The notes: generated from the sequence alone by a model not told the origin. DNA of 64,000 bases from Affinirhizobium straminoryzae (GCF_007004135.1 NZ_VJMG01000021.1:62001-126000), one strand, 5' to 3'; counted from the stretch's first letter, positions 34,536-43,554 are shown. Translations and numbers: made by a program.

Positions 34536-34961
34536 ATGACTGCATCGGACACGCACAGACGCGACGTCATGATCGCCCCGGACACGGGCGAGACACTGCG
34601 GCGAGACGTGCGTCCTTTCACCGTTCGTTACAAGGGCGAGAGCCTGACCGTCGATCTGCCGGGCTATTATCCGGAAGGAAACGGCGAGGGCGTTCATGTC
34701 GGAGACGACATGAAGGTGACGGACGATGCCCTGCGGCTGCTGAAGGAGCGGGTGGACGGCATTCCGGCGCCCGCAACCATTCGCAATTTTCGGCTGAAGC
34801 TGAAGCTCTCCCAGCGGGAGGCCGGCCTGCTGCTGAAGGTGGGCGAGAGCGCCTTCGACAAGTACGAACGCGGTATCGCGGAACCGAGCGGGCCGACCGT
34901 GCAACTCATGAAGCTTCTGGACCGGCATCCAGAGCTTGTGCTGGACCTTCAGTCGGCCTGA
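34536..34961 (+). CDS. mqsA: MqsA-type antitoxin without zinc-binding cysteines
   Basis: A 141-residue antitoxin whose C-terminal HTH (FRLKLKLSQREAGLLLKVGESAFDKYERGIAEPSGPT, residues 85-120 in part) aligns with MqsA, ending in LDRHPELV. E. coli MqsA binds zinc in its N-terminal domain through C3, C6, C37 and C40; this protein has no cysteine at all. The E. coli DNA-reading residues N97 and R101 appear as S105 and K109. AAGGAG lies 7 nt upstream of the ATG, which is one base after the mqsR stop. It should neutralise MqsR and repress the operon. Confidence 0.85.
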   Translation: MTASDTHRRDVMIAPDTGETLRRDVRPFTVRYKGESLTVDLPGYYPEGNGEGVHVGDDMKVTDDALRLLKERVDGIPAPATIRNFRLKLKLSQREAGLLLKVGESAFDKYERGIAEPSGPTVQLMKLLDRHPELVLDLQSA

Positions 34962-34968
34962 TGCCTCG

Positions 34969-35373
34969 TCACTCGAGATACTTGTAGAGCCAGTCGCGCA
35001 GGTCTTCGGGAAGCGGGATCGGCTCGCCTGTGTCCGGGTTGCAGGCGGCCCAGACGATTTCGGCTTCGGCGACCAGTTCGGTGCCGCGTTCCATCAGGAT
35101 CGAGAAGCCGGCGGTCTTGCCGCCGATCTTGCTGACACGCACGGCGGTCGTCACCGTCTCGCCCACCTGCAGCGCCCTGTGCAGCTGGCAGCCGACCCGG
35201 GAAACGCCGAAGGCGGGCAGGGGCATGTCCGGCGCATGCGCGGCCCAGAAATCGGCGAGCGCCTCCTCCGCATAGGAGATATAGGCGAAACTGTGCATTT
35301 CGCCGCGCATGCCCACGTCGCGGAAGCCCACGCGGAACCTGTGGATCGTCTCGTCGCTCACATCGTCTCCCAT
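34969..35373 (-). CDS. 4HBT-family acyl-CoA thioesterase
   Basis: A 134-residue hotdog-fold thioesterase. Family blocks are VGFRDVGMRGEMHSFAY, where the conserved Asp sits, followed by EALADFWAAH and VGETVTTAVRVSKIGGKTA. It hydrolyses acyl-CoA; the chain is unknown. ATG at 35373 is one start; GTG at 35361 with GGGAGA just upstream is equally plausible. The frame continues open far upstream into the antisense of the deacetylase gene but that part is not coding. It ends convergent with mqsA, 7 nt from its stop. Confidence 0.85.
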   Translation of the reverse strand: MGDDVSDETIHRFRVGFRDVGMRGEMHSFAYISYAEEALADFWAAHAPDMPLPAFGVSRVGCQLHRALQVGETVTTAVRVSKIGGKTAGFSILMERGTELVAEAEIVWAACNPDTGEPIPLPEDLRDWLYKYLE

Positions 35374-35514
35374 GCCTGTTGCGCTCGCCTCGCATTTAAG
35401 ACGAGCGGGGCGTCCCGAACAAGCCGCGCCCTGGTGAAGTGCCTTGAAAAGTGCCGGTTTTTGCGCCATTTCCGCAGGGCAGTGTGCGTGTGACCGTGGC
35501 AGGAGCCCTGAGGA

Positions 35515-36450
35515 ATGACCACCCGTCTTTACGAGCATAAGATCTTCCTCGAACACAACACGCCGGAGGGCCATCCGGAACGCGCCGACCGGCTGCGTTC
35601 GCTGGCGCTCGCACTGGAGCATCCGAATTTCGACCGGCTGGACCGCAGGGAGGCCCCGCAGGCCAACGAGGATGCGGTGACGCTTGCCCATCCCGAAAGC
35701 CATCTGTTCTCCGTGATGCGCGAAATCCCCGAGGAGGAGGATCTGATCCGCCAGATCGAGGCCGATACGCATGTGAGCCAGAAGAGCCTGCAGGCGGCGC
35801 TGACGGCCGTCGGCGGCGCGATGGCCGCCGTGGACGACGTGTTTGCCGGCGCGGCCGACAATGTGTTCGTCGCCTCGCGGCCGCCCGGCCACCACGCGGA
35901 AAAGGCCAAGGCCATGGGCTTCTGCCTGTTCAACAATGTGGCGATTGCCGCCCGCCACGCCCAGAAGACCTATGGCGTGGAGCGCATTGCCATCGTCGAC
36001 TGGGACGTCCACCACGGCAACGGCACCCAGGATATCTTCTGGGACGATCCCTCGGTGCTGTTTTGCTCCACGCACCAGATGCCGCTCTATCCCGGCACCG
36101 GCGCTCTGTCGGAAACCGGGGCGCATGACAATGTGGTCAACGCGCCGCTTTCGCCGCATGCGGCCGGCGATCATTTCCGCGAGGCCTTTTCCAGCCGCGT
36201 GCTGCCGGCGCTCAACAATTTCCGTCCCGACCTGCTGCTGATTTCCGCCGGCTTCGATGCCCATCACCGCGATCCGCTGGCGCAGATCAACCTCGTCGGC
36301 GATGATTTCGACTGGGCCACCGGCCGGCTGATGGAAATCGCCGGGAAATACGCCGGCAACCGGGTCGTCAGCCTGCTGGAAGGCGGCTATGATCTCGAAG
36401 GCCTCGCCGAATCGGCGGGCCTGCATATCCTCAGACTGATGAAAGGCTAA
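35515..36450 (+). CDS. Histone deacetylase-like (class II) amidohydrolase
   Basis: A 311-residue arginase/deacetylase-fold enzyme. Motifs: [30 protein letters not shown] and LEGGYDL, providing the zinc ligands (two Asp and a His) and the catalytic histidines. Bacterial members deacetylate small acetylated amines such as polyamines, or proteins. It is the first of three close genes (deacetylase, xseB 2 nt later, a small membrane peptide), an order common in rhizobia where dxs usually follows; here it does not. Confidence 0.9.
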   Translation: MTTRLYEHKIFLEHNTPEGHPERADRLRSLALALEHPNFDRLDRREAPQANEDAVTLAHPESHLFSVMREIPEEEDLIRQIEADTHVSQKSLQAALTAVGGAMAAVDDVFAGAADNVFVASRPPGHHAEKAKAMGFCLFNNVAIAARHAQKTYGVERIAIVDWDVHHGNGTQDIFWDDPSVLFCSTHQMPLYPGTGALSETGAHDNVVNAPLSPHAAGDHFREAFSSRVLPALNNFRPDLLLISAGFDAHHRDPLAQINLVGDDFDWATGRLMEIAGKYAGNRVVSLLEGGYDLEGLAESAGLHILRLMKG

Positions 36451-36452
36451 GC

Positions 36453-36707
36453 ATGTCGGAGAGCGCTACCGCCCACGACGTCAGCGGCTACACTTTTGAA
36501 AAGGCCGTGGCGGAACTGGAAAGCATCGTGGCCCGCCTGGAACGCGGCGACGTTGCACTCGACGAATCGATTGCCATCTACGAACGCGGCGAGGCGCTGA
36601 AGAAGCACTGCGAAAAGCTGCTGTCCGCCGCCGAAAACCGCATCGAAAAGATCCGCCTCGACCGGGCAGGCCAGCCGCAGGGCGTCGAGCCACTGGACGG
36701 TGCGTAA
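36453..36707 (+). CDS. xseB: Exodeoxyribonuclease VII small subunit
   Basis: An 84-residue protein. The block [26 protein letters not shown] followed by YERGEAL and the [11 protein letters not shown] tail is the XseB signature. XseB binds the XseA catalytic subunit, forming ExoVII, which degrades single-stranded DNA from both ends. It starts 2 nt after the deacetylase stop, so the two are likely translated from one message. xseA is not in the window. Confidence 0.95.
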   Translation: MSESATAHDVSGYTFEKAVAELESIVARLERGDVALDESIAIYERGEALKKHCEKLLSAAENRIEKIRLDRAGQPQGVEPLDGA

Positions 36708-36753
36708 ACGTCAACCGGCGGAACCAAGGGCGGCCGGCGAACGTTCTGCCGCC

Positions 36754-36879
36754 ATGACACAGGATACCGGACCCAAGGCCCGCGGCGGCATGATCACCTT
36801 CGTTCTCACCATCTTCGCCATCGCCATCGTGGTGGCGGGGATCTACATGCTGGGGTTCACCCCCGGTGAACCCTCGTGA
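36754..36879 (+). CDS. 41-residue single-pass membrane peptide
   Basis: ATG at 36754 opens 41 codons: a short basic N-terminus (MTQDTGPKARGGM), one hydrophobic helix of ~20 residues (about 14-34), and a GFTPGEPS tail. It follows xseB by 46 nt and precedes a terminator by 27 nt, the position of a small hypothetical gene in other rhizobial deacetylase-xseB-dxs operons (from memory). The ribosome binding site is weak. Confidence 0.55.
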   Translation: MTQDTGPKARGGMITFVLTIFAIAIVVAGIYMLGFTPGEPS

Positions 36880-36906
36880 GGAACGATCTTCTGGCATGAG
36901 ACGAGG

Positions 36907-36935
36907 AAGGAGCGACAGCGATGCCGCTCCTTTTT
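36907..36935 (+). terminator. Rho-independent terminator after the xseB operon
   Basis: AAGGAGCG (36907-36914) / CGCTCCTT (36925-36932) with a 10-nt loop and a run of T through 36935. Confidence 0.85.
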
Positions 36936-36946
36936 ACGTTCTGGCG

Positions 36947-37732
36947 TCAGGCCGTCTGCATGGCGCCGGGGCCGGGCACGGCGCCCGGCGGCACCTTGCC
37001 GAGAATGATCATGCCGAGCACTTCATCCTTGGTCACATCCTCGGTGCGGGCATGGCCCACCACGCGGCCGTTCTTCATCACGAAGACGCGGTCGGCGAGA
37101 TCGAAGACGTCGTGGATGTCGTGGCTGATCAGGAAGATGCCGATGCCCTCCCGCTTCAGCTGGGTGATCAGTTCGCCCACCTGCGCGGTTTCCTGCGGCC
37201 CGAGTGCCGCCGTCGGCTCGTCCATGATCAGGATGCGGGCATCGAACAGGATCGCGCGAGCGATCGCCACAGATTGCCGCTGACCGCCGGAGAGCGCCTT
37301 CACCGGCTCCTTGAAGCGCTGGAAGTTGGGGTTGAGCCGCCCCATCACCTCGCGTGCCTTGGCTTCCATCGCCACGTCGTCCAGCGTGCCCCAGGGGGTG
37401 CGCAGCTCGCGGCCGAGATAGAGGTTGGCGGCGGCATCGACGTTATCGGCGACGGCCAATGTCTGGTAGATCGTCTCGATGCCGTATTTCTTGGCGTCGC
37501 GCGGATTGTTGATCTCGGCCTGTTCGCCATTGATCAGAATATCGCCGGAATCCCGCCGATAGGCGCCGGAGAGGATCTTGATCAGCGTCGACTTGCCCGC
37601 ACCGTTATGGCCGAGCAGGGCGACGACTTCGCCGGCGAACAGATCGACCGAGGCACCGTCGACGGCATGAATCCCGCCGAAGGAGATGGAAACGTCACGC
37701 ATTTCCACCAGAGGAGTCTTGTTGTTGGTCAT
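36947..37732 (-). CDS. xylG: Sugar ABC transporter ATP-binding protein, single-domain
   Basis: A 261-residue ATPase. Walker A is GHNGAGKST, signature [14 protein letters not shown], Walker [13 protein letters not shown], switch [14 protein letters not shown]. Enteric XylG and RbsA carry two such domains (~500 residues); this one has a single copy, as in many alphaproteobacterial sugar importers (e.g. FrcA of Sinorhizobium). It is last in the run binding protein, permease, ATPase, all minus strand and 14 nt from the permease gene. The transporter is expected to import an aldose such as xylose. Confidence 0.87.
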   Translation of the reverse strand: MTNNKTPLVEMRDVSISFGGIHAVDGASVDLFAGEVVALLGHNGAGKSTLIKILSGAYRRDSGDILINGEQAEINNPRDAKKYGIETIYQTLAVADNVDAAANLYLGRELRTPWGTLDDVAMEAKAREVMGRLNPNFQRFKEPVKALSGGQRQSVAIARAILFDARILIMDEPTAALGPQETAQVGELITQLKREGIGIFLISHDIHDVFDLADRVFVMKNGRVVGHARTEDVTKDEVLGMIILGKVPPGAVPGPGAMQTA

Positions 37733-37746
37733 CTTTCCTACTCCTT

Positions 37747-39072
37747 CTAGCGAGCGCGGGCGCGATAGATGGTGTCGAGCCAGACTGCCAGCACCAGCAC
37801 CATGCCGATCACGATGCTCTGCAGCGGCGCATCCATGCCGAGCAGCACCATGCCGGAATTGAGGGATTGCATGACGAGCGCGCCGAGAACCGCGCCCGCG
37901 ATGGTGCCGACACCGCCGGCGAGCGACGTGCCGCCGATGACGGCTGCCGCAATCGTATAGAGTTCGTCGAGCGTGCCCTGGGCATTGGTCGCCGCATTGA
38001 GGCGCGCGGTGGAGATGGCCGCCGCAATGGCGCAGAGCGCGCCCATCAGCGCGAACAGCCGCACCGTGACCCAGCGGGTCTTGATGCCGGCAAGTTCAGC
38101 CGCTTCCGGATTGCCGCCGATCGCAAAGACATAGCGGCCAAAGCGCGTGCGGTTGGTGAGGAAGGTCATCACGATTGCGATGCCAAGCGCGATCAGCACC
38201 GGAATGGCGATGCCGAGCGGAATGTCGAGCCCGTTTTCCGGCCAGGCGATGCCGTGGTCCTCGGCATATTTGCGCGCCAGATTGACCGGCATGTAATAGC
38301 TGTTCAGCACGTTGACGGCGCCCAAGACGACACCGCAGCTGACGATGCCGACGACAAATTCGGCCCAGACCGGCTTCAGCGGGAAGCCGAAACGCTTGCG
38401 CTGCTTGCGCGAATGCAGGATCGACAGGACGATGAAGAGGCAGGCGATCACGCCGACGATCCAGCTGGCCGTCGCGCCGATCGAGCCGTCGGCACCGCCG
38501 CCCATCAGGCGGAAGGTGGTGTCCATCGGCGCAACCGTCGCGCCGCTCGTCACCATCCAGGCCGCACCGCGCCAGACGAGCAGGCCGCCGAGCGTGACGA
38601 TGAAGGAGGGAACGTTCAGGAAGGCGATGATCATGCCCTGGAAGGCGCCGATCGCCGAGCCCAGCACGATGCCGACGGCAAGCGCCAGGAACCAGTTGGC
38701 CGGATGGTCATAGCCGAGCCAGGCCGGCAGGAATTTCGTCTGGGTCACCGCCATGATCATGCCGACGAAGCCGAGGATCGAGCCGACGGACAGGTCGATA
38801 TTGCGCGTCACGATGACCAGAACCATGCCGGTGGCCATGACGGAGACGGAGGCGGCCTGCACGGACAGGTTCCACAGGTTGCGCGACGTCAGGAACAGGC
38901 CGCCGGACATGATGTGGAAGCCGATCCAGATCGCCAGCATTGCCACCACCATGCCGAGCAGGCGGGTATCGATTTCGGTGGCTTGAAAAAAGCGCTTCAG
39001 CGGATTGCCCGGCGCCGCGCGCGCACCGGTCGTGGTGCGGGTCGCGGGGACCGCGATGGTATGATCCGTCAT
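37747..39072 (-). CDS. xylH: Sugar ABC transporter permease, XylH type
   Basis: A 441-residue permease with roughly a dozen hydrophobic segments. [13 protein letters not shown] is the branched-chain/ribose-type permease signature, and [16 protein letters not shown] is typical near the C-terminus. The length exceeds RbsC (~320) and fits XylH. A 213-nt gap with hairpins separates it from the binding-protein gene, and the ATPase gene follows after 14 nt. Confidence 0.87.
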   Translation of the reverse strand: MTDHTIAVPATRTTTGARAAPGNPLKRFFQATEIDTRLLGMVVAMLAIWIGFHIMSGGLFLTSRNLWNLSVQAASVSVMATGMVLVIVTRNIDLSVGSILGFVGMIMAVTQTKFLPAWLGYDHPANWFLALAVGIVLGSAIGAFQGMIIAFLNVPSFIVTLGGLLVWRGAAWMVTSGATVAPMDTTFRLMGGGADGSIGATASWIVGVIACLFIVLSILHSRKQRKRFGFPLKPVWAEFVVGIVSCGVVLGAVNVLNSYYMPVNLARKYAEDHGIAWPENGLDIPLGIAIPVLIALGIAIVMTFLTNRTRFGRYVFAIGGNPEAAELAGIKTRWVTVRLFALMGALCAIAAAISTARLNAATNAQGTLDELYTIAAAVIGGTSLAGGVGTIAGAVLGALVMQSLNSGMVLLGMDAPLQSIVIGMVLVLAVWLDTIYRARAR

Positions 39073-39285
39073 GAGCCTTGAACTCCCCTCGTTACTCGGC
39101 AGCGGCCGTCAGAGAAGAACGCCGCAGCAAGGCTGCGACGTCCGGAACTGTCGGTCAGTTTGCCGTTTATGGTCTTTTCCAATCAGGCGAGAGAACCCCT
39201 GCCGCGCCCTTCTGCGGGAGGGATCCGTCCGGAGGGTCCTCCCGAGGGGGAGCGACGTCCGGACGTGTGCTCGCCTGGAATTGCG
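39073..39285 (-). other. Intergenic spacer with hairpins between binding protein and permease genes
   Basis: 213 bases. A 7-bp stem with one bulge, GGGAGGGA (39216-39223) / TCCTCCC (39237-39243), sits near the binding-protein end. A 12-bp direct repeat GCGACGTCCGGA occurs at 39136-39147 and 39252-39263. Such structures after a binding-protein gene often reduce read-through so that the binding protein is made in excess. Confidence 0.5.
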
Positions 39286-40326
39286 TCAGCCGCAGACCTT
39301 GACGGAACCGGCCTTCACGCCCTGGCAAAGCTCCTTCTTGGAGATCCAGCCGGCGTCGAGAACCACGTTCAGATTGTCCTTGGTGATGGCGATCGGCGTC
39401 AGGAAGACGGAGTTCATCTCGATGCCCTTGGCACCGCCCTTGAACTTGACGGTGCCCGGCAGGGCTTCCATCTTGGTGCCCTTGGCAAGCGCCACGGCCA
39501 CTTCACCGGCCTTCTTGCCAAGCTCGCGGCTGTCCTTCCAGACGGAGACCGTCTGCGTGCCAAGCGCGATGCGGTTCAGAGCGGCCTTGTCGCCGTCCTG
39601 ACCCGAGACCGGAACGGAGCCGGCCATGCCCTGGGCTTCGAGAGCCGCCACAACGCCGCCGGCCATGCCGTCGTTCGAGGAAACGACCGCATCGACCTTG
39701 TTGTTGTTCTTGGTCAGGAACTGCTCCATGTTCTTCTGGGCAATTTCCGGCTTCCAGCCATCCGTGTAGGATTCGCCCACATTCTTCACCTTGCCGGAAG
39801 CGATCGCTTCCTTCAGCACTTCCTGCTGGCCGGAGAAGACGAAATCGGCGTTCGGGTCGGTGGAGCCACCCTTGATGAACACGTAGTTGCCCGACGGCTT
39901 GACCTTGAAGACTTCCTTGGCCTGCAGGCGACCGACTTCCTTGTTGTCGAAGGTGATGTAGTAGGTCTTCGGATTTTCGATCAGGCGGTCATAACCGATG
40001 ACCGGAATGCCTTCGGCAGTGGCTTTTTCGATGGCCGGGCCAATGGCGCCGGAATCCTGGGCGAGAACGATGAGCGCGTTGGCGCCCTGCGAGATCAGGC
40101 TTTCGATGTCGGTCAGCTGCTTGGCGGCAGAGGTCTGTGCGTCAGCGGAAATGTACTTGGCGCCGGCGGCTTCGAGAGCCTTCTTGATCGCGGCTTCGTC
40201 GGTCTTCCAGCGCTCTTCCTGGAAGTTCGACCAGGATACGCCGACCACCAGATCCTTGGCGAAAGCCGGAGCGTGAACGGATGCGATGACAGCCGCGCAG
40301 GCCATCAGCTTGAGAACTGATTTCAT
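39286..40326 (-). CDS. xylF: D-xylose-type ABC transporter substrate-binding protein
   Basis: A 346-residue periplasmic protein. The ATG at 40326 (AGGT 5 nt upstream) starts a signal peptide ending HAPAFA. Sequence blocks [33 protein letters not shown], and [10 protein letters not shown] closely match XylF, the xylose-binding member of the ribose/galactose-binding family; the conserved [10 protein letters not shown] and DGDKAA blocks line the sugar site. No xylA or xylB lies nearby, so the catabolic genes must be elsewhere if xylose is the sugar. Confidence 0.88.
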   Translation of the reverse strand: MKSVLKLMACAAVIASVHAPAFAKDLVVGVSWSNFQEERWKTDEAAIKKALEAAGAKYISADAQTSAAKQLTDIESLISQGANALIVLAQDSGAIGPAIEKATAEGIPVIGYDRLIENPKTYYITFDNKEVGRLQAKEVFKVKPSGNYVFIKGGSTDPNADFVFSGQQEVLKEAIASGKVKNVGESYTDGWKPEIAQKNMEQFLTKNNNKVDAVVSSNDGMAGGVVAALEAQGMAGSVPVSGQDGDKAALNRIALGTQTVSVWKDSRELGKKAGEVAVALAKGTKMEALPGTVKFKGGAKGIEMNSVFLTPIAITKDNLNVVLDAGWISKKELCQGVKAGSVKVCG

Positions 40327-40426
40327 AATTACCTCCCGAGTGAATGCGGGTCGCTGCAGACCTCCTTGTCCGCCCGGCCCCCCGCCGATTACCGTCGAAA
40401 CCCCCGTCATCCCAACTGAGAATTGT

Positions 40427-40447
40427 TTTTCTCGACAGTCGAGAAAA
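40427..40447. promoter_or_regulatory. Perfect 10-bp operator palindrome between xylF and the ROK gene
   Basis: TTTTCTCGAC (40427-40436), A, GTCGAGAAAA (40438-40447). It is about 100 bp upstream of xylF and 67 bp before the ROK start. On the minus strand TTGACA (40476-40471) is a good -35 box, and the TTATTT-like -10 region overlaps the right arm, so a bound repressor would block xylF. The ROK protein next door is the obvious candidate. Confidence 0.7.
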
Positions 40448-40513
40448 TAACTGGCAGATGATTTACACCCTGTCAACACTCTGTTCAGCACGAAGCGCTA
40501 ACTGTTCGAGACC

Positions 40514-41764
40514 ATGCCTGCCGCGTCCTATTCCTCTCTGCCGGCCAGTCCTGCCGCCGCCCAGCGCGCGGGCACCGAACAGCTGCGCCGGCACAGCCTT
40601 GCGCTGGTGCTTTCGGCGCTGAGGGAGGAAGCTGTACTGTCACATACGGCGCTTTCGGAGCGTACAGGCCTTGCGTCGGCCACGGTGACGGCGGTGACCG
40701 GCGATCTGGAGCGGCTGGGTGCCATCGAGCGGCAGGATCAGCCGGCCTCCGGCGGGCGCGGGCGGCCCCGCGTGCTGTTTGCCCGCAGGCGTCGCTTTTC
40801 CCATGCAGTGGCGGTGCAGATTTCGTCCGATGCCCTGCATTACGGCCTTGCCGATTATGGTGGCACCATGATCGACCGCTTCAGCCGCCCGCGCGACATT
40901 GCTGCAGGCACGCCGGACAGCCTGCTGTCCGACATGGGCGAGGCGATCGCGCGTCTGATCCAGCGCTCCCGGCTGGAGCCGGCGGAAGTGGGGGCGATCT
41001 CGCTGTCGTCCAAGGGCATCGTCGATGCAGACGGGGGGCGGCTCGTCTGGTCACCGGTGTTTGGCGAGCGCAGCGTCGAGTTTTCCGCACTGCTGGAACA
41101 CTGGCCGGCCGCCACCCTGTTCGTCAGCAACGAGACGCTGCTGGTGGCGCACGCCGCCGCCCGCAAGCGGATGGCCGAATCGCCGGCGGAGGGCGGGGCA
41201 GGACTGATTGCGCTCTCCCTCGGTCACAGCATCGGCCTTGGCATCGCGCGGATCGAGGAGGGCCAGTTCAGCGTCAGCGCGCCGAACTTCGGTCACATGC
41301 TGAATGCGGTGGACGACCGCCTGTGCCGTTGCGGCCTCAGGGGGTGCATCGAGGCGACCGCCGGCTTCTATGGCATCCTGCGGATTGCCTTCCAGGTGCC
41401 GCCCAACACCATTCCGGCGCGCTTCGTGCCATTGACCGAAATCGAGAAGATCGCGCTCTCGGCGCGCCAGGGCACCCGCATGGCCCAGCACGCCTTCCGC
41501 CAGGCGGGGCTCGCGCTGGGGCAGGGCCTGTCGCGGGTGCTGAGCCTGCACGAGAACCTGCCGGTCATCGTCACCGGTCCCGGCACGCGCTTCTACGACC
41601 TGATGCAGCCCGGCATCGAGGAGGGCTTGCGCCAGTCGCTGCATGTGCGCCTCAACGGGCTGCCGAAAATGACGGTGGTGACCGACGAATCCTCCCTCGT
41701 CTTTGCCGGGCATGTGGACCGGGCGCTGACGGCCGTGGACCAGCGGGTGGTCGGCCTGCGGTGA
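40514..41764 (+). CDS. ROK family transcriptional repressor (XylR-like)
   Basis: A 416-residue regulator. An N-terminal winged helix-turn-helix (LSHTALSERTGLASATVTAVTGDLERLGAI in part) is followed by a ROK sugar-kinase-like domain with the zinc motif CRCGLRGCIEATAG. It is divergent from the xylose-type importer, which is the normal place for its regulator, and it probably releases the intergenic palindrome when the sugar binds. Start ATG at 40514; residues before the HTH (about 25) are Ala/Ser rich and could mark a later start. Confidence 0.88.
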   Translation: MPAASYSSLPASPAAAQRAGTEQLRRHSLALVLSALREEAVLSHTALSERTGLASATVTAVTGDLERLGAIERQDQPASGGRGRPRVLFARRRRFSHAVAVQISSDALHYGLADYGGTMIDRFSRPRDIAAGTPDSLLSDMGEAIARLIQRSRLEPAEVGAISLSSKGIVDADGGRLVWSPVFGERSVEFSALLEHWPAATLFVSNETLLVAHAAARKRMAESPAEGGAGLIALSLGHSIGLGIARIEEGQFSVSAPNFGHMLNAVDDRLCRCGLRGCIEATAGFYGILRIAFQVPPNTIPARFVPLTEIEKIALSARQGTRMAQHAFRQAGLALGQGLSRVLSLHENLPVIVTGPGTRFYDLMQPGIEEGLRQSLHVRLNGLPKMTVVTDESSLVFAGHVDRALTAVDQRVVGLR

Positions 41765-41833
41765 GGCGCGGGAAAGCGTGAGGGGGCGCGAATGTCGGTT
41801 GAACAAAAGATGAACATGACCTAGCCTCGGATC

Positions 41834-43021
41834 ATGGCGATTCTGATCGAAAACCGGCAGGCCCGGCACATGTTTCTGGAGCGGCAGGGGCTTTCCCGGC
41901 CGCCAAACCGGCAGCTTGGTCGTGACGGCCTGCTGGGCCTGATCCATGATCTCGGCTTCGTACAGGTCGACAGCATCCAGATCGTGGAACGGGCCCATCA
42001 CCAGATCCTGTTTTCGCGCAACCAGACCTATCGCCGGGAGCATCTGACGGCGCTTCTGGAACAGGATCGCAGCCTGTTCGAACACTGGACGCATGATGCC
42101 TCCGTCATCCCCTCGGCCTTCTTTCCCTACTGGAAGCATCGTTTCGTGCGGCGCGAGGCAAAGATCCGCGAGAACTGGGCGAAGTGGCAGGGCAGGGATT
42201 TCGATTCGGCCTTTGCCGAGACCTATGATCGTATCCGCCATCAGGGCCCGGTGATGGCCCGCGATGTGAAGGCGGACGATCACAAGTCCGGCGGCTGGTG
42301 GAACTGGCACCCGTCCAAGACGGCGCTGGAATTTCTCTGGCACACCGGCAAGCTGGCGATTGCCCGGCGGGAAAATTTCCAGAAGGTCTACGATCTTTCC
42401 GAACGGGTCATCCCGCCCGATCATTTTGCGGCAGAGGTCAGCCACGAGGATTTCGTCGACTGGGCCTGCCGGCAGGCGCTGCAGCGGCTCGGCTTTGCAA
42501 CCTCGGGCGAAATTTCCGCCTTCTTCGATCTGGTCACGCCGCCGGAAGCGAAGGCCTGGGTCAGCCGGCACCGCGCAGAACTGGAAGAGGTGGAGGTGGT
42601 GACGGTGGATGGCCGTCGCCGACCGTCGTTTGCCTTTGTCGAGGGGCTTGCCGACCTGCTCTCGCCACCCGAACCGCCGGCGAGGCTTCGGGTGTTGAGC
42701 CCCTTCGATCCGCTGCTGCGCGACCGCGACCGCGCCGAGCGCCTGTTCGGCTTCAACTACCGGATCGAGGTCTTCGTGCCGGAGGCGAAGCGGCAATACG
42801 GCTATTACGTCTTCCCGCTCATCGAGGGCGAGCGTCTGGTTGGCCGCATCGACATGAAGGCGGATCGAAGGGCCGGGACGCTTGCGGTGAGGCGCCTCTG
42901 GTGGGAGCCCGGCCTTCGCGCTTCCGCCAGCCGGCTGGAGCGTCTGGAGGCGGAGCTTGTGCGCCTGGCCCGTTTCACCGGAGTGGAGCGGGTCGAATAC
43001 CTGCCGGGCTGGGAGGGTTGA
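41834..43021 (+). CDS. YcaQ/AlkX-like winged-helix DNA glycosylase
   Basis: A 395-residue protein of the HTH_42 (DUF1006) family, whose E. coli member YcaQ unhooks interstrand crosslinks and removes alkylated bases. Matching blocks are FVQVDSIQIVERAHHQIL, ALLEQDRSLFEHW, GGWWNWHPSKTALEFLW, LSPFDPLLRDRDRAERLF and EAKRQYGYYVFPL. Winged-helix units run through the protein. ATG at 41834. It follows the ROK gene by 69 nt and precedes an acetyltransferase gene on the same strand. Confidence 0.85.
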   Translation: MAILIENRQARHMFLERQGLSRPPNRQLGRDGLLGLIHDLGFVQVDSIQIVERAHHQILFSRNQTYRREHLTALLEQDRSLFEHWTHDASVIPSAFFPYWKHRFVRREAKIRENWAKWQGRDFDSAFAETYDRIRHQGPVMARDVKADDHKSGGWWNWHPSKTALEFLWHTGKLAIARRENFQKVYDLSERVIPPDHFAAEVSHEDFVDWACRQALQRLGFATSGEISAFFDLVTPPEAKAWVSRHRAELEEVEVVTVDGRRRPSFAFVEGLADLLSPPEPPARLRVLSPFDPLLRDRDRAERLFGFNYRIEVFVPEAKRQYGYYVFPLIEGERLVGRIDMKADRRAGTLAVRRLWWEPGLRASASRLERLEAELVRLARFTGVERVEYLPGWEG

Positions 43022-43134
43022 GCCTGTTCCACGGCCGGCAAACCAGCGTTTTCGACAAGACAGGGGCGGGGGATGTCGTGGCAAAGGCCGGACGATTGCC
43101 CTTTTCCCAGAAACCAACGACAGAAGGAAACACC

Positions 43135-43554
43135 ATGTCCAGCAGCGAATACCGCGTCGAAGCCCGCATTCCCGCCGTGGAGACCTATCTCGGCCTGCGC
43201 AAGGCCGCCGGCCTCTCGCCCTTTTCCGAGGCGGCGGCCGAGCGCGGGCTGAAGGGCAGCGTCTTCGGCGTCAGCGTGATGCTGGGTGAGGAAACGGTCG
43301 GCATGGGGCGCATCATCGGCGATGGCGGCTGCTTCTTCCAGATCACCGATATCGCCGTCAAGCCCGCTCACCAGGGGCGCGGACTCGGCAAGCGCATCGT
43401 GGCAGCGCTTGTCGATCACCTGCGCGAGGTGGCGCCGGCCAGCGCCTATGTCAGCCTGATCGCCGACGTGCCGGCCAACCGGCTCTATGCCCAGTTCGGC
43501 TTTCGCGAAACCGCGCCGCGCTCCGTCGGCATGTCGATGGTGATCGGGAAGTAG
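43135..43554 (+). CDS. GNAT family N-acetyltransferase
   Basis: A 139-residue acetyl-CoA-dependent acyltransferase. Motif A is ITDIAVKPAHQGRGLGKRIV with the Q-x2-G-x-G pyrophosphate loop; the C-terminal NRLYAQFGFRETAP is motif B. Start ATG at 43135 with AGAAGGA upstream. The acceptor is unknown. It lies 113 nt downstream of the glycosylase gene. Confidence 0.87.
   Translation: MSSSEYRVEARIPAVETYLGLRKAAGLSPFSEAAAERGLKGSVFGVSVMLGEETVGMGRIIGDGGCFFQITDIAVKPAHQGRGLGKRIVAALVDHLREVAPASAYVSLIADVPANRLYAQFGFRETAPRSVGMSMVIGK

Noticed and set aside
35374-36426. N-terminal extension of the thioesterase frame to 485 residues
   Set aside because: The upstream part is antisense to the deacetylase gene; the family length and start point put the gene at 34969-35373.
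36907-36935. CRISPR-like repeats in intergenic regions
   Set aside because: All intergenic palindromes seen are single copies or terminators; no regularly spaced repeats were found anywhere in the window.
40420-40447. The TTTTCTCGAC palindrome as a terminator
   Set aside because: It lies between divergent starts, not after a gene, and overlaps a promoter-like region, so an operator role fits better.
41051-43117. 688-codon minus-strand open frame
   Set aside because: Antisense to the ROK and YcaQ-like genes.
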